This document shows, piece by piece, positions 47,865 to 61,432 of a stretch of 64,000 nt of DNA. Position 1 is the stretch's first letter. Each line of letters begins with the position of its first letter. The position numbers and the translations under genes are program-made. This DNA is from Campylobacter sp. VBCF_01 NA2 (GTDB taxonomy: Bacteria; Campylobacterota; Campylobacteria; Campylobacterales; Campylobacteraceae), in NCBI RefSeq assembly GCF_027797205.1, contig NZ_CP115607.1:1240001-1304000 (forward strand), written 5' to 3'. A model generated the notes under the pieces. It was not told where the DNA came from and did no database searches. It saw only the letters and a program-made list of their open reading frames with translations.

Positions 47865-47939
47865 ATGACAACAACATTAAATTTAAGCACCGTAAGGTGG
47901 GTATCCTTGCTCACCATAAGGTTGTCAAAATTTTGCTAG
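47865..47939 (+). CDS. possible 24-residue peptide
   Basis: ATG preceded by AAGGA at a 6-nt spacing, encoding MTTTLNLSTVRWVSLLTIRL and four more residues. It may be a leader peptide, a small protein or a truncated gene start. Inside it, GGTG can pair with CACC on either side (47888-47899 or 47896-47915), so alternative hairpins are possible. Weak support. Confidence 0.3.
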   Translation: MTTTLNLSTVRWVSLLTIRLSKFC

Positions 47940-47962
47940 ACAAAATATCCACTCTACAACTA

Positions 47963-48003
47963 AAATTTCGGCGCAGTATTGCGAGGTTGCGACAGCGAAA
48001 TTT
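47963..48003 (-). terminator. 3'-end palindromic module downstream of thiL
   Basis: In the thiL direction it begins AAATTTCGCTGTCGCAACC and ends ACTGCGCCGAAATTT, 14 nt after the thiL stop. Related to copies after serC, DUF817 and polA. Confidence 0.55.
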
Positions 48004-48017
48004 CAAAATTTGCAAAT

Positions 48018-48863
48018 TTACTCGCTAAAATGGTGCCTTACGCCCCTAAATTCACAAGTATTGTCTAAATTTCGATTCTCTGCCTTGCCAATGACGCTAA
48101 TTGGGGTTTTGGTTTTGGAGGCGATTTCGTAAATTTTGCTAAGAAATTTTGGCTCGAACGCGAATAAAATCTCATACTCTTCGCCCGAGTTTAGCACATA
48201 TTCTTTGGGGCTAACAAGCCAGCTCATACCCACGCCGCTAGCGCGCAAAAGGCGCTCCAAATCCTGCCCAAGCCCATCGCTGATATCTATAGACGCGCTT
48301 ATATATTTGGCGGCTTTGTAGAAAAATTTCGCCCTGAGTTCTGGGCGGAGCATGCGAGAATTTGGCGAAATTTCGCTTCTCTTGCCCCCTCCAAGCAAAA
48401 TTTGCAAATCAATGCCCACATAGCCGAGCTTGCCCGTGTGCGCGATCAAATGCCCGCACTTCGCACCATTTCTGAAAATCGGCTTTTTGCACTTGCCTAT
48501 CATCGTGATACTAATGGAAATTTTATCGTCGCTAATCGTATCTCCACCGATAATCTCAATGCCCCATTTCTGCGCGGTTTCGTTTAGCCCAGCGCACAGC
48601 TCGTCAATCTGGGCGGTGGTAATGTCCCCAGGCAGCGAAAGCCCGATTAGAGCATATTTTGGCTTAGCGTTTTTGGCGATCATGTCCGAGATATTTACCA
48701 ACATGGCTTTCGCACCGATTTCGTGCATGCTAAGCCACTCGCGCCTAAAATGCACGCCCTCGACAAAAAGGTCCTTGCAATACGCCAAATCGCCTACGAT
48801 AGCGCAATCATCGCCGTTTAGTTTGCTTTTGAATTTCGTGTAAATGTAGGCCTCTTTGTCCAT
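48018..48863 (-). CDS. thiL: thiamine-monophosphate kinase
   Basis: Makes thiamine diphosphate, the cofactor of Dxs. 281 residues, slightly short for the family. LNGDDCAIV, VEGVHFR, NISDMIAKNA, GGDTISD and ISDGLGQDLERL form the PurM-like active site. Convergent to the orphan gene at 46981. Confidence 0.93.
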   Translation of the reverse strand: MDKEAYIYTKFKSKLNGDDCAIVGDLAYCKDLFVEGVHFRREWLSMHEIGAKAMLVNISDMIAKNAKPKYALIGLSLPGDITTAQIDELCAGLNETAQKWGIEIIGGDTISDDKISISITMIGKCKKPIFRNGAKCGHLIAHTGKLGYVGIDLQILLGGGKRSEISPNSRMLRPELRAKFFYKAAKYISASIDISDGLGQDLERLLRASGVGMSWLVSPKEYVLNSGEEYEILFAFEPKFLSKIYEIASKTKTPISVIGKAENRNLDNTCEFRGVRHHFSE

Positions 48864-48956
48864 TTGCTAACCTTTTTCGCGAGAATTAAATTTTGCTATT
48901 ATATGAAATTTAGCTTAAATTTATGGGGTAAAAGCGATATTAGGCGTGAATTTCAA

Positions 48957-48989
48957 GCTACGGGCTAAATTTAAAATTTAACCCATAGC
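48957..48989 (-). terminator. hairpin after the comEA-like gene
   Basis: GCTACGGGCTAAATTT and AAATTTAACCCATAGC pair over 16 positions on the minus-strand RNA, two of them G-U. It lies 51 nt past the comEA-like stop, so it is a probable terminator, with no strong T tail. Confidence 0.5.
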
Positions 48990-49039
48990 CTAAATTTGGA
49001 AATTTGAGAATTTTGCAGAATTTATAAATTCTAAATTTC

Positions 49040-49483
49040 CTACTCGCTCACAGCTTTTTTGATTTTTTTGACTTCATCAGCTGTATCTTTTGCTTTTTTG
49101 GCTTTTTTAGCTGTATCTGTGTTTTTAGCCTTATCTTTTAGATTTACAATCTCTTTTTTGACCTTTTTATCGGCTTTTTTTGTGGCTTTTTCTTTTTCTT
49201 TTTTCACGGTTGATTTTAAATCGCTAGTGTCCGTCTTGCCAGTAAGAGTTAGGTCGTCCTTGATAGCCTCGAAGCGCTTCTCGCCGATACCTTTGATGTT
49301 TTTAATCTCGTCAATTGAGTTAAATTTGTTGTTTTTTCTGTATTCGATGATAGCCTCGGCCTTGGCTTCACCAATTCCAGGAAGTGCCATTAACTCGTCT
49401 TTTGTGGCGGTGTTTAGGTTGATCGAAGCTAGGGCTAAACTTGCAAAGAGCGCAGTTGATGATAGGATTTTAAAGATTTTCAT
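49040..49483 (-). CDS. ComEA-like helix-hairpin-helix DNA-binding protein
   Basis: 147 residues. Signal peptide (about 1-19), then two helix-hairpin-helix motifs (about 21-80: INLNTATKDELMALPGIGEA; IKNIKGIGEKRFEAIKDDL), the ComEA fold that binds incoming double-stranded DNA in the periplasm during natural transformation. The C-terminal 65 residues are very rich in Lys, Asp and Thr and low in complexity, unusual for short ComEA proteins. AAAGGAGAAAAA precedes the ATG. Confidence 0.85.
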   Translation of the reverse strand: MKIFKILSSTALFASLALASINLNTATKDELMALPGIGEAKAEAIIEYRKNNKFNSIDEIKNIKGIGEKRFEAIKDDLTLTGKTDTSDLKSTVKKEKEKATKKADKKVKKEIVNLKDKAKNTDTAKKAKKAKDTADEVKKIKKAVSE

Positions 49484-49756
49484 TTTTTCTCCTTTAATTG
49501 ATTTGAGAAATAATTCTAAATTTAAGCCACTTAAAATTTAATAATTTTTTTAAATTTCGATAAGAATAATTTAAAATTTAGCGATAAAGTTAAATTTGCA
49601 AAGTGAAATTTTAAATTTAAAGATAGAATTTATAGAATTTGGAATTTTAAAATTTAAAAACTACAAGCGAAATTTTAAAATTTTCATTGTAATTGATTTA
49701 AAATTTGATTGACATAAAAATTTAATTGATTTAAAAAAGCATAAAGAATAAAACAA

Positions 49757-49876
49757 AGTCCGCAACGACCTACTTTCCCGACATCCGAGTAACGGAGAGT
49801 ATCATCAGCCATGATGAGCTTAGCTTCTTGGTTCGGTATGGAGCAAGGCGTTTCCTCATCTGTATAGTCACGGACA
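49757..49876 (-). rRNA. 5S ribosomal RNA
   Basis: About 119 nt. The ends TGTCCGTGAC and TTGCGGAC pair as the 5S terminal stem, with the conserved CCGAACC and AAGTAGGTCGTTGC segments. Last gene of the minus-strand rRNA operon. Confidence 0.93.
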
Positions 49877-50120
49877 GTGTTAATTAAAAAATTACTTTGT
49901 CTTTTTGGCTATTTTTGTAGAGCTTGATTTTCGCTTCCTTGCAACGAACGCTCAGTTCGTCTCAGTCGCTCAAATCTACGCAACTCCAAAAATATCTCAA
50001 AAATACTTCGTAATTTTAAGTTATGCAAATTTACGAAGTTTTTAATTTCTTAATTAACACTGCAAAAGTCATCAAGCCTAATAAAATCTTTTACCATTAT
50101 TGTTAAAGGATTTCTAATAC

Positions 50121-50140
50121 CTTTAACAAGGAAGTAATGC
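50121..50140. repeat. 23S processing-stalk arm (3' side)
   Basis: CTTTAACAAGGAAGTAATGC is the perfect 20-base complement of 53104-53123 on the other side of the 23S gene, so precursor RNA can close into an RNase III stalk. Confidence 0.85.
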
Positions 50141-53055
<2,915 letters not shown>

Positions 53056-53481
53056 TTACTTCATAATAAAATGAAGTATTAGACTATGTTAATATTCTAA
53101 TTTGCATTACTTCCTTGTTAAAGATAAAAGATTTAATTTATAAATTCGTAAATTTAATAAATTGCTTTTACAATATTTAATTTATTTGATTAAGACGGAA
53201 AGAGATTAAAATTATAAAGTAAGTTAAGCTTTATAACCCTGTTATTAATCTTAACTTTTAAATTTGGATAACAGATAAATTTAAAAGCTTGGCTTTCATC
53301 AAATACAATTAAAGCTTTAACAAGATCCTGTAAAATCGTTTTTATTAAAACTTGATTGTGACTTTTAACAATGGTAAGTTAAAGAACTTTAAGTCGTAAA
53401 AGACTTAAATAGAAAGTTAAAATTTGCAACTTCCTATTTAAGTCTTTAAAACTATCTTTTGATTTTAAATTTGAGATTAAA
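53056..53481 (-). other. spacer between tRNA-Ala and 23S rRNA
   Basis: AT-rich, about 425 nt, containing the 5' arm of the 23S processing stalk (53104-53123). No tRNA-Ile found on either strand. Confidence 0.8.
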
Positions 53482-53557
53482 TGGTGGAGAATAGCGGGAT
53501 CGAACCGCTGACCTCCTGCGTGCAAAGCAGGCGCTCTCCCAGCTGAGCTAATTCCCC
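53482..53557 (-). tRNA. tRNA-Ala (anticodon UGC)
   Basis: 76 nt with encoded CCA. GGGGAATTAGCTCAGCTGGG start, anticodon stem CCTGC/GCAGG around TTTGCAC (anticodon TGC), and T loop TTCGATC. Lies in the 16S-23S spacer. Confidence 0.97.
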
Positions 53558-53796
53558 TCTAACTCGTTCTTTTTCTTTTATACTGCGTCAGATAGCTTCA
53601 CAAACTGCGTCATTACCATAAGGTAACTTCCTTGTTTATTTGCTATCTTCCTTGTCTAAAAGAAAAATAACTTCGTTATAAATTTTAATTTAAACTAAAA
53701 TTTAAACCTACTACTTCTAAATCAATCCCTCAAACCTAAACAAGGACGATTGAGTTTATGATGAATATCTTGTGAGAGAATATTCATTTGTACTCT

Positions 53797-55311
<1,515 letters not shown>

Positions 55312-55656
55312 ATGTATCAAAGATAAAAAGAAACTTTTTATCTTTTAAATTCAATTTATGAAGTTTTTAATCTAAAAACTTAATTGTTTGTAACTTTTAA
55401 ATTTGACAATTTATAAAAATTGTCTTTGGCTCAATCGATCACTTGTTTAGATTTCAAAGATTGACTAAAAGATAGTTTTTGACAATAATAAATAAAATAA
55501 CACGCATTGGAAAATAACAGAAGTTAGATTTCAAAAACGGAAAGTGGATTATATTCAAGGGTTGCTTAAAAAGAGATTAAAGGTTAGGGGAAATTTTAAA
55601 ATTTTTCAAAATTTATAAATTTCGCCAAATTTTGCTTGGCGAAATTTAACTAAAAT
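55312..55656 (-). promoter_or_regulatory. rRNA operon promoter and leader
   Basis: Non-coding, AT-rich spacer between trpS and 16S. A TATAAT -10 on the minus strand lies at 55548-55553 (TTGAATATAATCC), giving a leader of about 230 nt before 16S. A local hairpin (ACAATTTT/AAAATTGT near 55405-55425) lies in the leader. No gene seen. Confidence 0.7.
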
Positions 55657-56652
55657 TTATCTATAAATCCCCACACTTTCGCGTATTAGGCGCATTTTTT
55701 CACTTGCGATTTTTTGCGCTTTTTGCGCACCATAAGCCAAAATTTCATCTAGTTTTTTCTTATCAGCTAGCAACTCAGCGTATTTTTCGCGCGCCTGTCC
55801 GAAATACTCACTCACAAGCTCGCCAAGATACATTTTAAAGTGTCCGTGCCCCTCGCCACCGCGCTCATATCGAGCTTGCAAGGCTTTTTGTCCTGCTTCG
55901 TCTAAAAAGAGTTTTGCTATATTGTAGACATTGCAGTTTTGCCACTGTTTTGGCGCTTCGAGCGGCTCAGATGTCGTAACAATCGAGCCAATTTGCTTTT
56001 TTTGTTCCTTTGGCAAAGAAAAAATATCAATCGTATTTCCGTAGCTTTTGCTCATTTTTGCGCCGTCCGTGCCAGGGACTATTGCGACATTTTCGCTGAT
56101 TCTAGCGCTTGGCAGGGTTAAAATTTCGCCATGCGCGTTGTTAAATTTCAAGGCGATATCGCGCGCGATTTCGACATGCTGAATTTGATCTTTGCCCACA
56201 GGCACGCTCGTGGCGTCGTATAGCAAAATATCAGCCGCCATTAGCACAGGGTATGAAAACAAATCATGCTTGCTCTCAAAGCCCTTTGCGACCTTGTCTT
56301 TGTAAGCGTGAGCGCGCTCTAATAGCCCCATTGGCGTGTATCCGCTAAGTATCCAGTAAAGTTCCAAAACCTCTTTCACATCGCTTTGCACCCAAAATGT
56401 CGATTTTTCTGGATCGATTCCCAAAGACAAAAACGCCGCAGCCGCCTCATAAGTGCTCTCTTTGAGCTTCGCACCCTCGCTAACAGAGGTGAGCGCGTGG
56501 TAGTTTGCGATGAACAAAAACAGCTCCTCGCCCGCATTTTGCGCATCTACCATTTGCTTAATGCTGGCGAAATAATTCCCCAAATGTAGCCTGCCTGAGG
56601 GTTGAAGCCCAGTTAGCGTGCGCGGATTTGAAATTTTAGATTTTTCACTCAT
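55657..56652 (-). CDS. trpS: tryptophanyl-tRNA synthetase
   Basis: 331 residues, class I. HIGH-type motif GRLHLGNY and KMSKS motif GAKMSKSYGN are present. Overlaps aroK by 4 nt. der-aroK-trpS is the C. jejuni order. Confidence 0.97.
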   Translation of the reverse strand: MSEKSKISNPRTLTGLQPSGRLHLGNYFASIKQMVDAQNAGEELFLFIANYHALTSVSEGAKLKESTYEAAAAFLSLGIDPEKSTFWVQSDVKEVLELYWILSGYTPMGLLERAHAYKDKVAKGFESKHDLFSYPVLMAADILLYDATSVPVGKDQIQHVEIARDIALKFNNAHGEILTLPSARISENVAIVPGTDGAKMSKSYGNTIDIFSLPKEQKKQIGSIVTTSEPLEAPKQWQNCNVYNIAKLFLDEAGQKALQARYERGGEGHGHFKMYLGELVSEYFGQAREKYAELLADKKKLDEILAYGAQKAQKIASEKMRLIRESVGIYR

Positions 56653-57176
56653 TTTTTAACCTCTTTTTTGATAATTTTTAGTAATTTTTCAATAACTTCT
56701 TTTTGCGAATTTTTCTCTACATTTACGATATAATCGGCCTTGGCGCTGTATTTTTTATCCCTTTGCTCATGCAGGGCGCGCGCCTTTTTCAAATCAGCCA
56801 AAAGCGGTCGTTTTGCGATTTTTTTGCTAGCATTTTGGCTAGAATTTATGCGCTTAATTATCGCATCGAAGCTCGATTTTAGGTAGATTACGGTGCCAAT
56901 TTTGTTTAAATTTTTAACAGCATAAAACCCGCCGCCAGTCGAGATTATCGCGCCACTTACATTTTTTTCCAAAAATTTAGCGAGTTTTTTCTCTATTTTG
57001 CGAAATTCCACCTCGCCCTGCTCCTCGAAAATTTTGCAAATTTTTTTGTTTGCATAGCTTTCGATCATATCGTCGCAATCTATCGCAAAGCGCCCGCTAG
57101 CCCCAGCCAAAGCTCGCGCGAAAGTCCCCTTGCCAACGCCCATAAAGCCGATTAGGATTATATTTTTTGCGCTCAT
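56649..57176 (-). CDS. aroK: shikimate kinase
   Basis: Phosphorylates shikimate toward chorismate, feeding trp and phe synthesis. 175 residues. Walker A FMGVGKGTFARAL (GKGT in place of the usual GKST), DCDDMIES, STGGGFYAV. The P-loop keeps the Lys and a Thr, so activity is expected. Confidence 0.94.
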   Translation of the reverse strand: MSAKNIILIGFMGVGKGTFARALAGASGRFAIDCDDMIESYANKKICKIFEEQGEVEFRKIEKKLAKFLEKNVSGAIISTGGGFYAVKNLNKIGTVIYLKSSFDAIIKRINSSQNASKKIAKRPLLADLKKARALHEQRDKKYSAKADYIVNVEKNSQKEVIEKLLKIIKKEVKK

Positions 57177-57178
57177 TT

Positions 57179-58582
57179 TTACCCTTTTTTCAAATTTTCC
57201 TCGCCCTCATCGTCGTTTCCGCGATTTTTAGGGATTATAACCAAAGGCGTCCCACTTAAATCAAATTTTTCTCTAAGTTTGTTCGCCAAATAGCGTTTAT
57301 AGCTAAAATGAAGAGCTCTCGGACGATTCATCACAAGCGCGATTTTAGGCGGAGCGAAGCCAAACTGCGCCGCATAGTAGATTTTCACGCTCTTGCCCTT
57401 ATCGTGCGGAAGCGGGTGAGCTTTGGTCGCTTCCTCGATTAGCGCATTTAAATGGGCGGTTTTTATCTTTTGCGTGTAATTTTTATAAACCTGCAAAATC
57501 AGCGGGTAGAGCTTGTGTATGCGTTTGCCACCAAGCGCGCTTACGCTAATAACCGGCGCGTAAGCTAGAAATTTAAATTTATCGCGCAAATCGCGCACCA
57601 TAGCGTCAAATTCGGCCTCGCTTTTGTCCCATTTATTTAGCACGATTATCACGCCTAGCTCAAATTTAGCCGCGAGCCCAGCAATTCGCTCATCTAGCTC
57701 GCTAAATGGCTCAGAAGAGTCCAAAACCAAAAGCGCAATATCTGAATTTTCTAAAATTTTCTCCGTTCTATTTAGCGCAAACCTCTCTATTCCCTCGATT
57801 TTACCGCGCTTTCTGATACCGGCAGTATCCACAAACTCAAACCTTCTGCCCTCAAATTCATAGCTTTCATTGACAGGGTCTATCGTCGTGCCAGCCACAC
57901 TGCTTACCACCGAGCGTTCGTTTTTCACAAGGGCGTTTAAAAGGCTAGATTTACCCACATTTACACGCCCGATGATGCCTACATTTATGGTTTTATTCTC
58001 GTAATACTCGCTCTCATCGCTCTCTTTGATTTCGCCATTATCGTCAAAATTTTCTAAAAAATCATCGAAATCCTCGCTCTCGTCCCCTCGCACAGGCGCA
58101 GGATCTAAGTGAGTATAAATCCAATCCCTAAGCTCGTCAATACCGGCATTATGGCTGACAGATAGTGCAAACATCTGCGCGCCAAATTCGTTAAATTCCC
58201 AGCTTCTTTCTTCATCTTTTTTGCTATCTACTTTATTTACGAGCAAAACTATCGGCTTGCCTAGCTTTTGCAAAGAAAAGAAAATTTTGCGATCCTGCTC
58301 GTCCGGGAGCAGTTTGCCATCGACCATAAAAAGAATAATATCCGCATTTTGCGCCTCGGCTAGGGTTTTTGCCTGCACGCGCGCAAAAAGCTCGCTCGTA
58401 TCATCAAGCCCGCCAGAATCGACTATCATCGCATTTCTATCATAAATTTGCACGGCGATTTTGTTTGTATCCCTCGTGGTGCCTGAAACCTCGCTAGTAA
58501 TGGCAATTCTTGCGTTTGCGAAGCGGTTAAAAAGGCTCGATTTCCCCACATTTGGGCGCCCTATTATCATCACTGTTTTCAT
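57179..58582 (-). CDS. der: ribosome-assembly GTPase Der (EngA)
   Basis: Two tandem GTPase domains (GRPNVGKSS near residue 9; GRVNVGKSS near residue 200) and a C-terminal KH-like domain, acting in 50S maturation. 467 residues from ATG 58582, which has AAGGAAG upstream; the in-frame codons to 58615 are unlikely. An acidic Asp/Glu-rich linker separates the two G domains. Confidence 0.96.
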   Translation of the reverse strand: MKTVMIIGRPNVGKSSLFNRFANARIAITSEVSGTTRDTNKIAVQIYDRNAMIVDSGGLDDTSELFARVQAKTLAEAQNADIILFMVDGKLLPDEQDRKIFFSLQKLGKPIVLLVNKVDSKKDEERSWEFNEFGAQMFALSVSHNAGIDELRDWIYTHLDPAPVRGDESEDFDDFLENFDDNGEIKESDESEYYENKTINVGIIGRVNVGKSSLLNALVKNERSVVSSVAGTTIDPVNESYEFEGRRFEFVDTAGIRKRGKIEGIERFALNRTEKILENSDIALLVLDSSEPFSELDERIAGLAAKFELGVIIVLNKWDKSEAEFDAMVRDLRDKFKFLAYAPVISVSALGGKRIHKLYPLILQVYKNYTQKIKTAHLNALIEEATKAHPLPHDKGKSVKIYYAAQFGFAPPKIALVMNRPRALHFSYKRYLANKLREKFDLSGTPLVIIPKNRGNDDEGEENLKKG

Positions 58583-58679
58583 AATACTTCCTTTGATTTT
58601 TCTCATTATAGCCAAATTTTATTAAGTAAATCAAAATTTAAAAACAGCTATAATTATAGGCTTTTTGAGGGGTCAAATT

Positions 58680-59585
58680 TTGAAATACAACAGCTTTTTA
58701 TTGCACCATTTAAGCATTTATTATATGTTGCTTGCGTGCTTTTACAACTCCATTGCAGGGACATTTGCTAAAATTTTGGCCATGCAAATCCCAGCCATCG
58801 AGGTCGTGCTGTTTCGAAATTTATTAGCCCTTTTTATCATTTTATATATCATGCGTAAAAATCGCAAAATTCAAGCACAACCAAGCCGCGGCGGACATCC
58901 GTGGATGCTTGCTACGCGCGGAGTTATCGGGATTTTGGGCTTAATCGTATTTTTTTACAACCTTACGCAACTAAGCCTAGGCGAGGCCTTTACCTTCCAA
59001 AAAACAGCGCCGATTTTTATCGCTGTGATTGCATATTTTGCGCTAAAAGAAAAATTATCCAAATTTGGCTGGTTTGCCGTATTTTTGGGCTTTGTGGGTA
59101 TTGTTTTGGTGATACAGCCTCACTTTGGGATTCATGCTGGACATATTTTTGGGATTTTAAGTGGTCTGTTTGCTGCGATTGCGCTCACGGCTGTAAGGGA
59201 GCTGCGCAAGTATTACAGCGCAAATGTAATCATACTCTCAGCCCTGCTTGCAGGCACGCTAATGCCGATACTTTTCATGGCGATTGCCGAATTTATCGAA
59301 ATTCCTGCGCTAAATTTTATGATTAGCAAATTTGTCATGCCAGATATTAAAGGCTGGGGAATTGGCGCGATTTTGGGCGTTTGCGGGCTATATTATCAAT
59401 CCTATCTCACCAAAGCCTACGCCGCTACCAGAAAGGCTGGGATCGTCGCCACACTAAGCTACACGGATATTATTTTTTCGATGATTTTTGGGCTAGCTTT
59501 GGGAGATACGCTCCCAAATTTCACCGCACTTTGCGGAATCGCGCTAATAATTGCGGCTGGAATTTTAATAGCAAATAGGAGATAA
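58680..59585 (+). CDS. DMT superfamily transporter (EamA type), copy 1
   Basis: 301 residues with ten membrane segments in two EamA repeats. Start TTG 58680 is preferred because GAGGGG lies 7 nt upstream, inside the alternative 58665 start. LSLGEAFTFQKTAPIFIA is typical of the family. Substrate unknown. It is followed 2 nt later by a paralogue. Confidence 0.88.
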   Translation: MKYNSFLLHHLSIYYMLLACFYNSIAGTFAKILAMQIPAIEVVLFRNLLALFIILYIMRKNRKIQAQPSRGGHPWMLATRGVIGILGLIVFFYNLTQLSLGEAFTFQKTAPIFIAVIAYFALKEKLSKFGWFAVFLGFVGIVLVIQPHFGIHAGHIFGILSGLFAAIALTAVRELRKYYSANVIILSALLAGTLMPILFMAIAEFIEIPALNFMISKFVMPDIKGWGIGAILGVCGLYYQSYLTKAYAATRKAGIVATLSYTDIIFSMIFGLALGDTLPNFTALCGIALIIAAGILIANRR

Positions 59586-59587
59586 TT

Positions 59588-60511
59588 TTGGGTTATTCTA
59601 AATTTTGGCTTAAAAATTTAGGCGTGTATTATATGCTAATCGCTAGCTTTTATTTCGCGCTAAATGGGGCGCTAGCCAAGGTCATGGCAGAGCAAATGAG
59701 TAGCGTAGAAATCGTATTTTTCAGAAACGCCGTAGGGCTAGCTATCGTGCTAATCTCGCTAAAAAGGCTAAAAAATTTCGGCGTGGGCGGGAAGCCTTGG
59801 CTACTTTTTTTCCGCGCATTTATCGGCAGCTGCGGGATTATAGCGACCTTTTATAATATCGCTCACATCGAGCTTGGCACGGCTTTTACCTTCCAAAAAA
59901 CAGCCCCGATTTTCACCGCACTTTTTTCATCGATTTTCCTAGGCGAAAAGCTTAGCTTTAAAGGCTGGTGCGCCATAATGCTAGGTTTTGGCGGGATTTT
60001 GCTCGTTATCCAGCCTCACATTAGCATTGCACCGACCGATATCATCGGCGTTTTTGGCGGTATGTGCGCGGGTCTAGCTTACACCAGCGTCAGGGAGCTT
60101 CGCAAATACTACGCCACGGATATCATAATCCTAGTTTTCGTCTTTGGCGCCGCGCTTGTAAGCTCTGCGCTAATGTGCGCTGAATTTGCGCTAAGGGGGC
60201 GCGAGATTGAAATTTTAGGCGTGATTTCGAGCGCGAATTTAAGCAAATTCGCCTATTTTAACATGCCAAATCTCTTTGGCTGGGTTTTGGTCGCACTGCT
60301 AGGAATTAGCGGAATTTATTTCCAAAAATATATGACGCGCTCTTACGCAGCCTCCAAAAAGGCTGGCGTTGCGGCTGCGATTAGCTACACGGACATTATC
60401 TTTACGCTGATTTTAGGCGTCATGCTAGGCGATAGTTTGCCGAATTTAATGGCGTTTTTGGGGATTTTGGTCGTCATCATAAGCGGAGTTTTAATCGCAA
60501 GAGAACGCTAA
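59588..60511 (+). CDS. DMT superfamily transporter (EamA type), copy 2
   Basis: 307 residues, ten membrane segments, clearly paralogous to the previous gene (shared AFTFQKTAPIF, VRELRKYY, AGVAAAISYTDIIF-type segments). TTG start with GGAGATA overlapping the upstream stop. Each gene already holds two EamA repeats, so the pair may work separately or as partners. Confidence 0.88.
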   Translation: MGYSKFWLKNLGVYYMLIASFYFALNGALAKVMAEQMSSVEIVFFRNAVGLAIVLISLKRLKNFGVGGKPWLLFFRAFIGSCGIIATFYNIAHIELGTAFTFQKTAPIFTALFSSIFLGEKLSFKGWCAIMLGFGGILLVIQPHISIAPTDIIGVFGGMCAGLAYTSVRELRKYYATDIIILVFVFGAALVSSALMCAEFALRGREIEILGVISSANLSKFAYFNMPNLFGWVLVALLGISGIYFQKYMTRSYAASKKAGVAAAISYTDIIFTLILGVMLGDSLPNLMAFLGILVVIISGVLIARER

Positions 60512-60654
60512 ATTTAGCCGAATTTTACAATTCCGCTGTCCGCAAGCTTGGATACTGCACCGAAATTTTACCCATAAGTGCAATTGCAAAGAATTTTGCG
60601 TAAGCAAAATTCAGTAAATAAACGCGCGCGTAGCACGCCACTTTATAAGCGTCG

Positions 60655-60709
60655 GCCTGGTGGGGGTGTGGGGGCGGGCGGCCCTCGCAACTCTGAGCGC
60701 CGCCCCCAC
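60655..60709 (+). repeat. GC-rich hairpin with adjacent G-tracts
   Basis: GTGGGGGCGG (60668-60677) and CCGCCCCCAC (60700-60709) form a 10-bp stem. Just upstream are further G-runs (GGTGGGGGTG), so four G-tracts lie within about 25 bases. Same layout as the reverse strand of the MITE cores, with a different sequence. Confidence 0.75.
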
Positions 60710-61009
60710 ATAAAAAGATTAGACTTTAAAAATCCTAGCGGATTGCAATTATCAAAAATTTGAAATTCTGGAAAATTTGAAATTCTGCTATTTGCCCTGA
60801 TTTTGATTTTGCTTTGTAGATTGCCACGCTCGTTTCACTCGCTCGCAATAACAATGGCAAACGCACCATTTGATTTGTCATTGCAAGGAGCTGTTTTAAC
60901 AGCGACGAAGCAAAACAAGCGTAGCGGTGGCGTGCGAAGCACGACATGTTTGGACGAGCCGTAGGCGAAGTCAATCTGCTAGTTTAAAATTTACAGCGTG
61001 TAAATTTGC

Positions 61010-61371
61010 TGTCATTGCGAGAATTTGCGAAGCAAATTCGAAGCAATCTAGTAAAATTTAAAGTTAAATTCTACTTAAATTTTGCATTGAACGATTTTGT
61101 AAATTTTAGGCGAAATTTTGAAATTCTCCGTAAGGGGGAGGGCGCGCTTTTTAGGAGACGCTACCCTCCCCCTTACCAACCCCCACCCCTGTAAAACCTT
61201 AGAAGTGGCTAAATTTGGAAAAACGAAGTTTTTCCAAATTTAGCTAGCTTTATTTTTACTGAAATGCTTCGCATTTCTTTACAATTATAATGGATTGCGT
61301 AAATTTTGGCTCATAGCTCAAAATTTCAATATTGCCACACAAGCAAAGTTTGCTCGCAATGACACTTAGTG
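61010..61371. mobile_element. MITE-like element, copy 2
   Basis: Left end TGTCATTGCGAGAATTTGCG; its core 61130-61216 is identical over 87 bases to copy 1 (24799-24885). The end that matches copy 1 has decayed near 61285, but a further CTCGCAATGACA at 61353-61364 could be an outer end. Non-coding. Confidence 0.65.
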
Positions 61372-61374
61372 GCA

Positions 61375-61416
61375 AAATTTCGGCGCAGTGTTTTTAAGGT
61401 TGCGCAAGCGAAATTT
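61375..61416 (-). terminator. 3'-end palindromic module downstream of polA
   Basis: In the polA direction it begins AAATTTCGCTTGCGCAACC and ends ACTGCGCCGAAATTT, 16 nt past the polA stop. One of four oriented copies. Confidence 0.6.
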
Positions 61417-61432
61417 TGCAAAATTTAAAAAT

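Larger units (their letters stand above)
60512..61432. repeat. repeat-rich spacer after the DMT pair
   Basis: No protein gene seen in 920 bp. It holds a GC-rich hairpin with a G-run tract (60655-60709), fragments of TGTCATTGC-type elements (60818-60982), a full MITE-like element (from 61010) and a palindromic module next to the polA stop (61375-61416). Confidence 0.85.

Noticed and set aside
47792-48028. 78-codon frame with VGILAHHKVVKILLD, considered as a decayed translational GTPase (TypA-like)
   Set aside because: The resemblance is limited to a few residues and lacks the GHVDHGKTT core; the frame overlaps the palindromic module.
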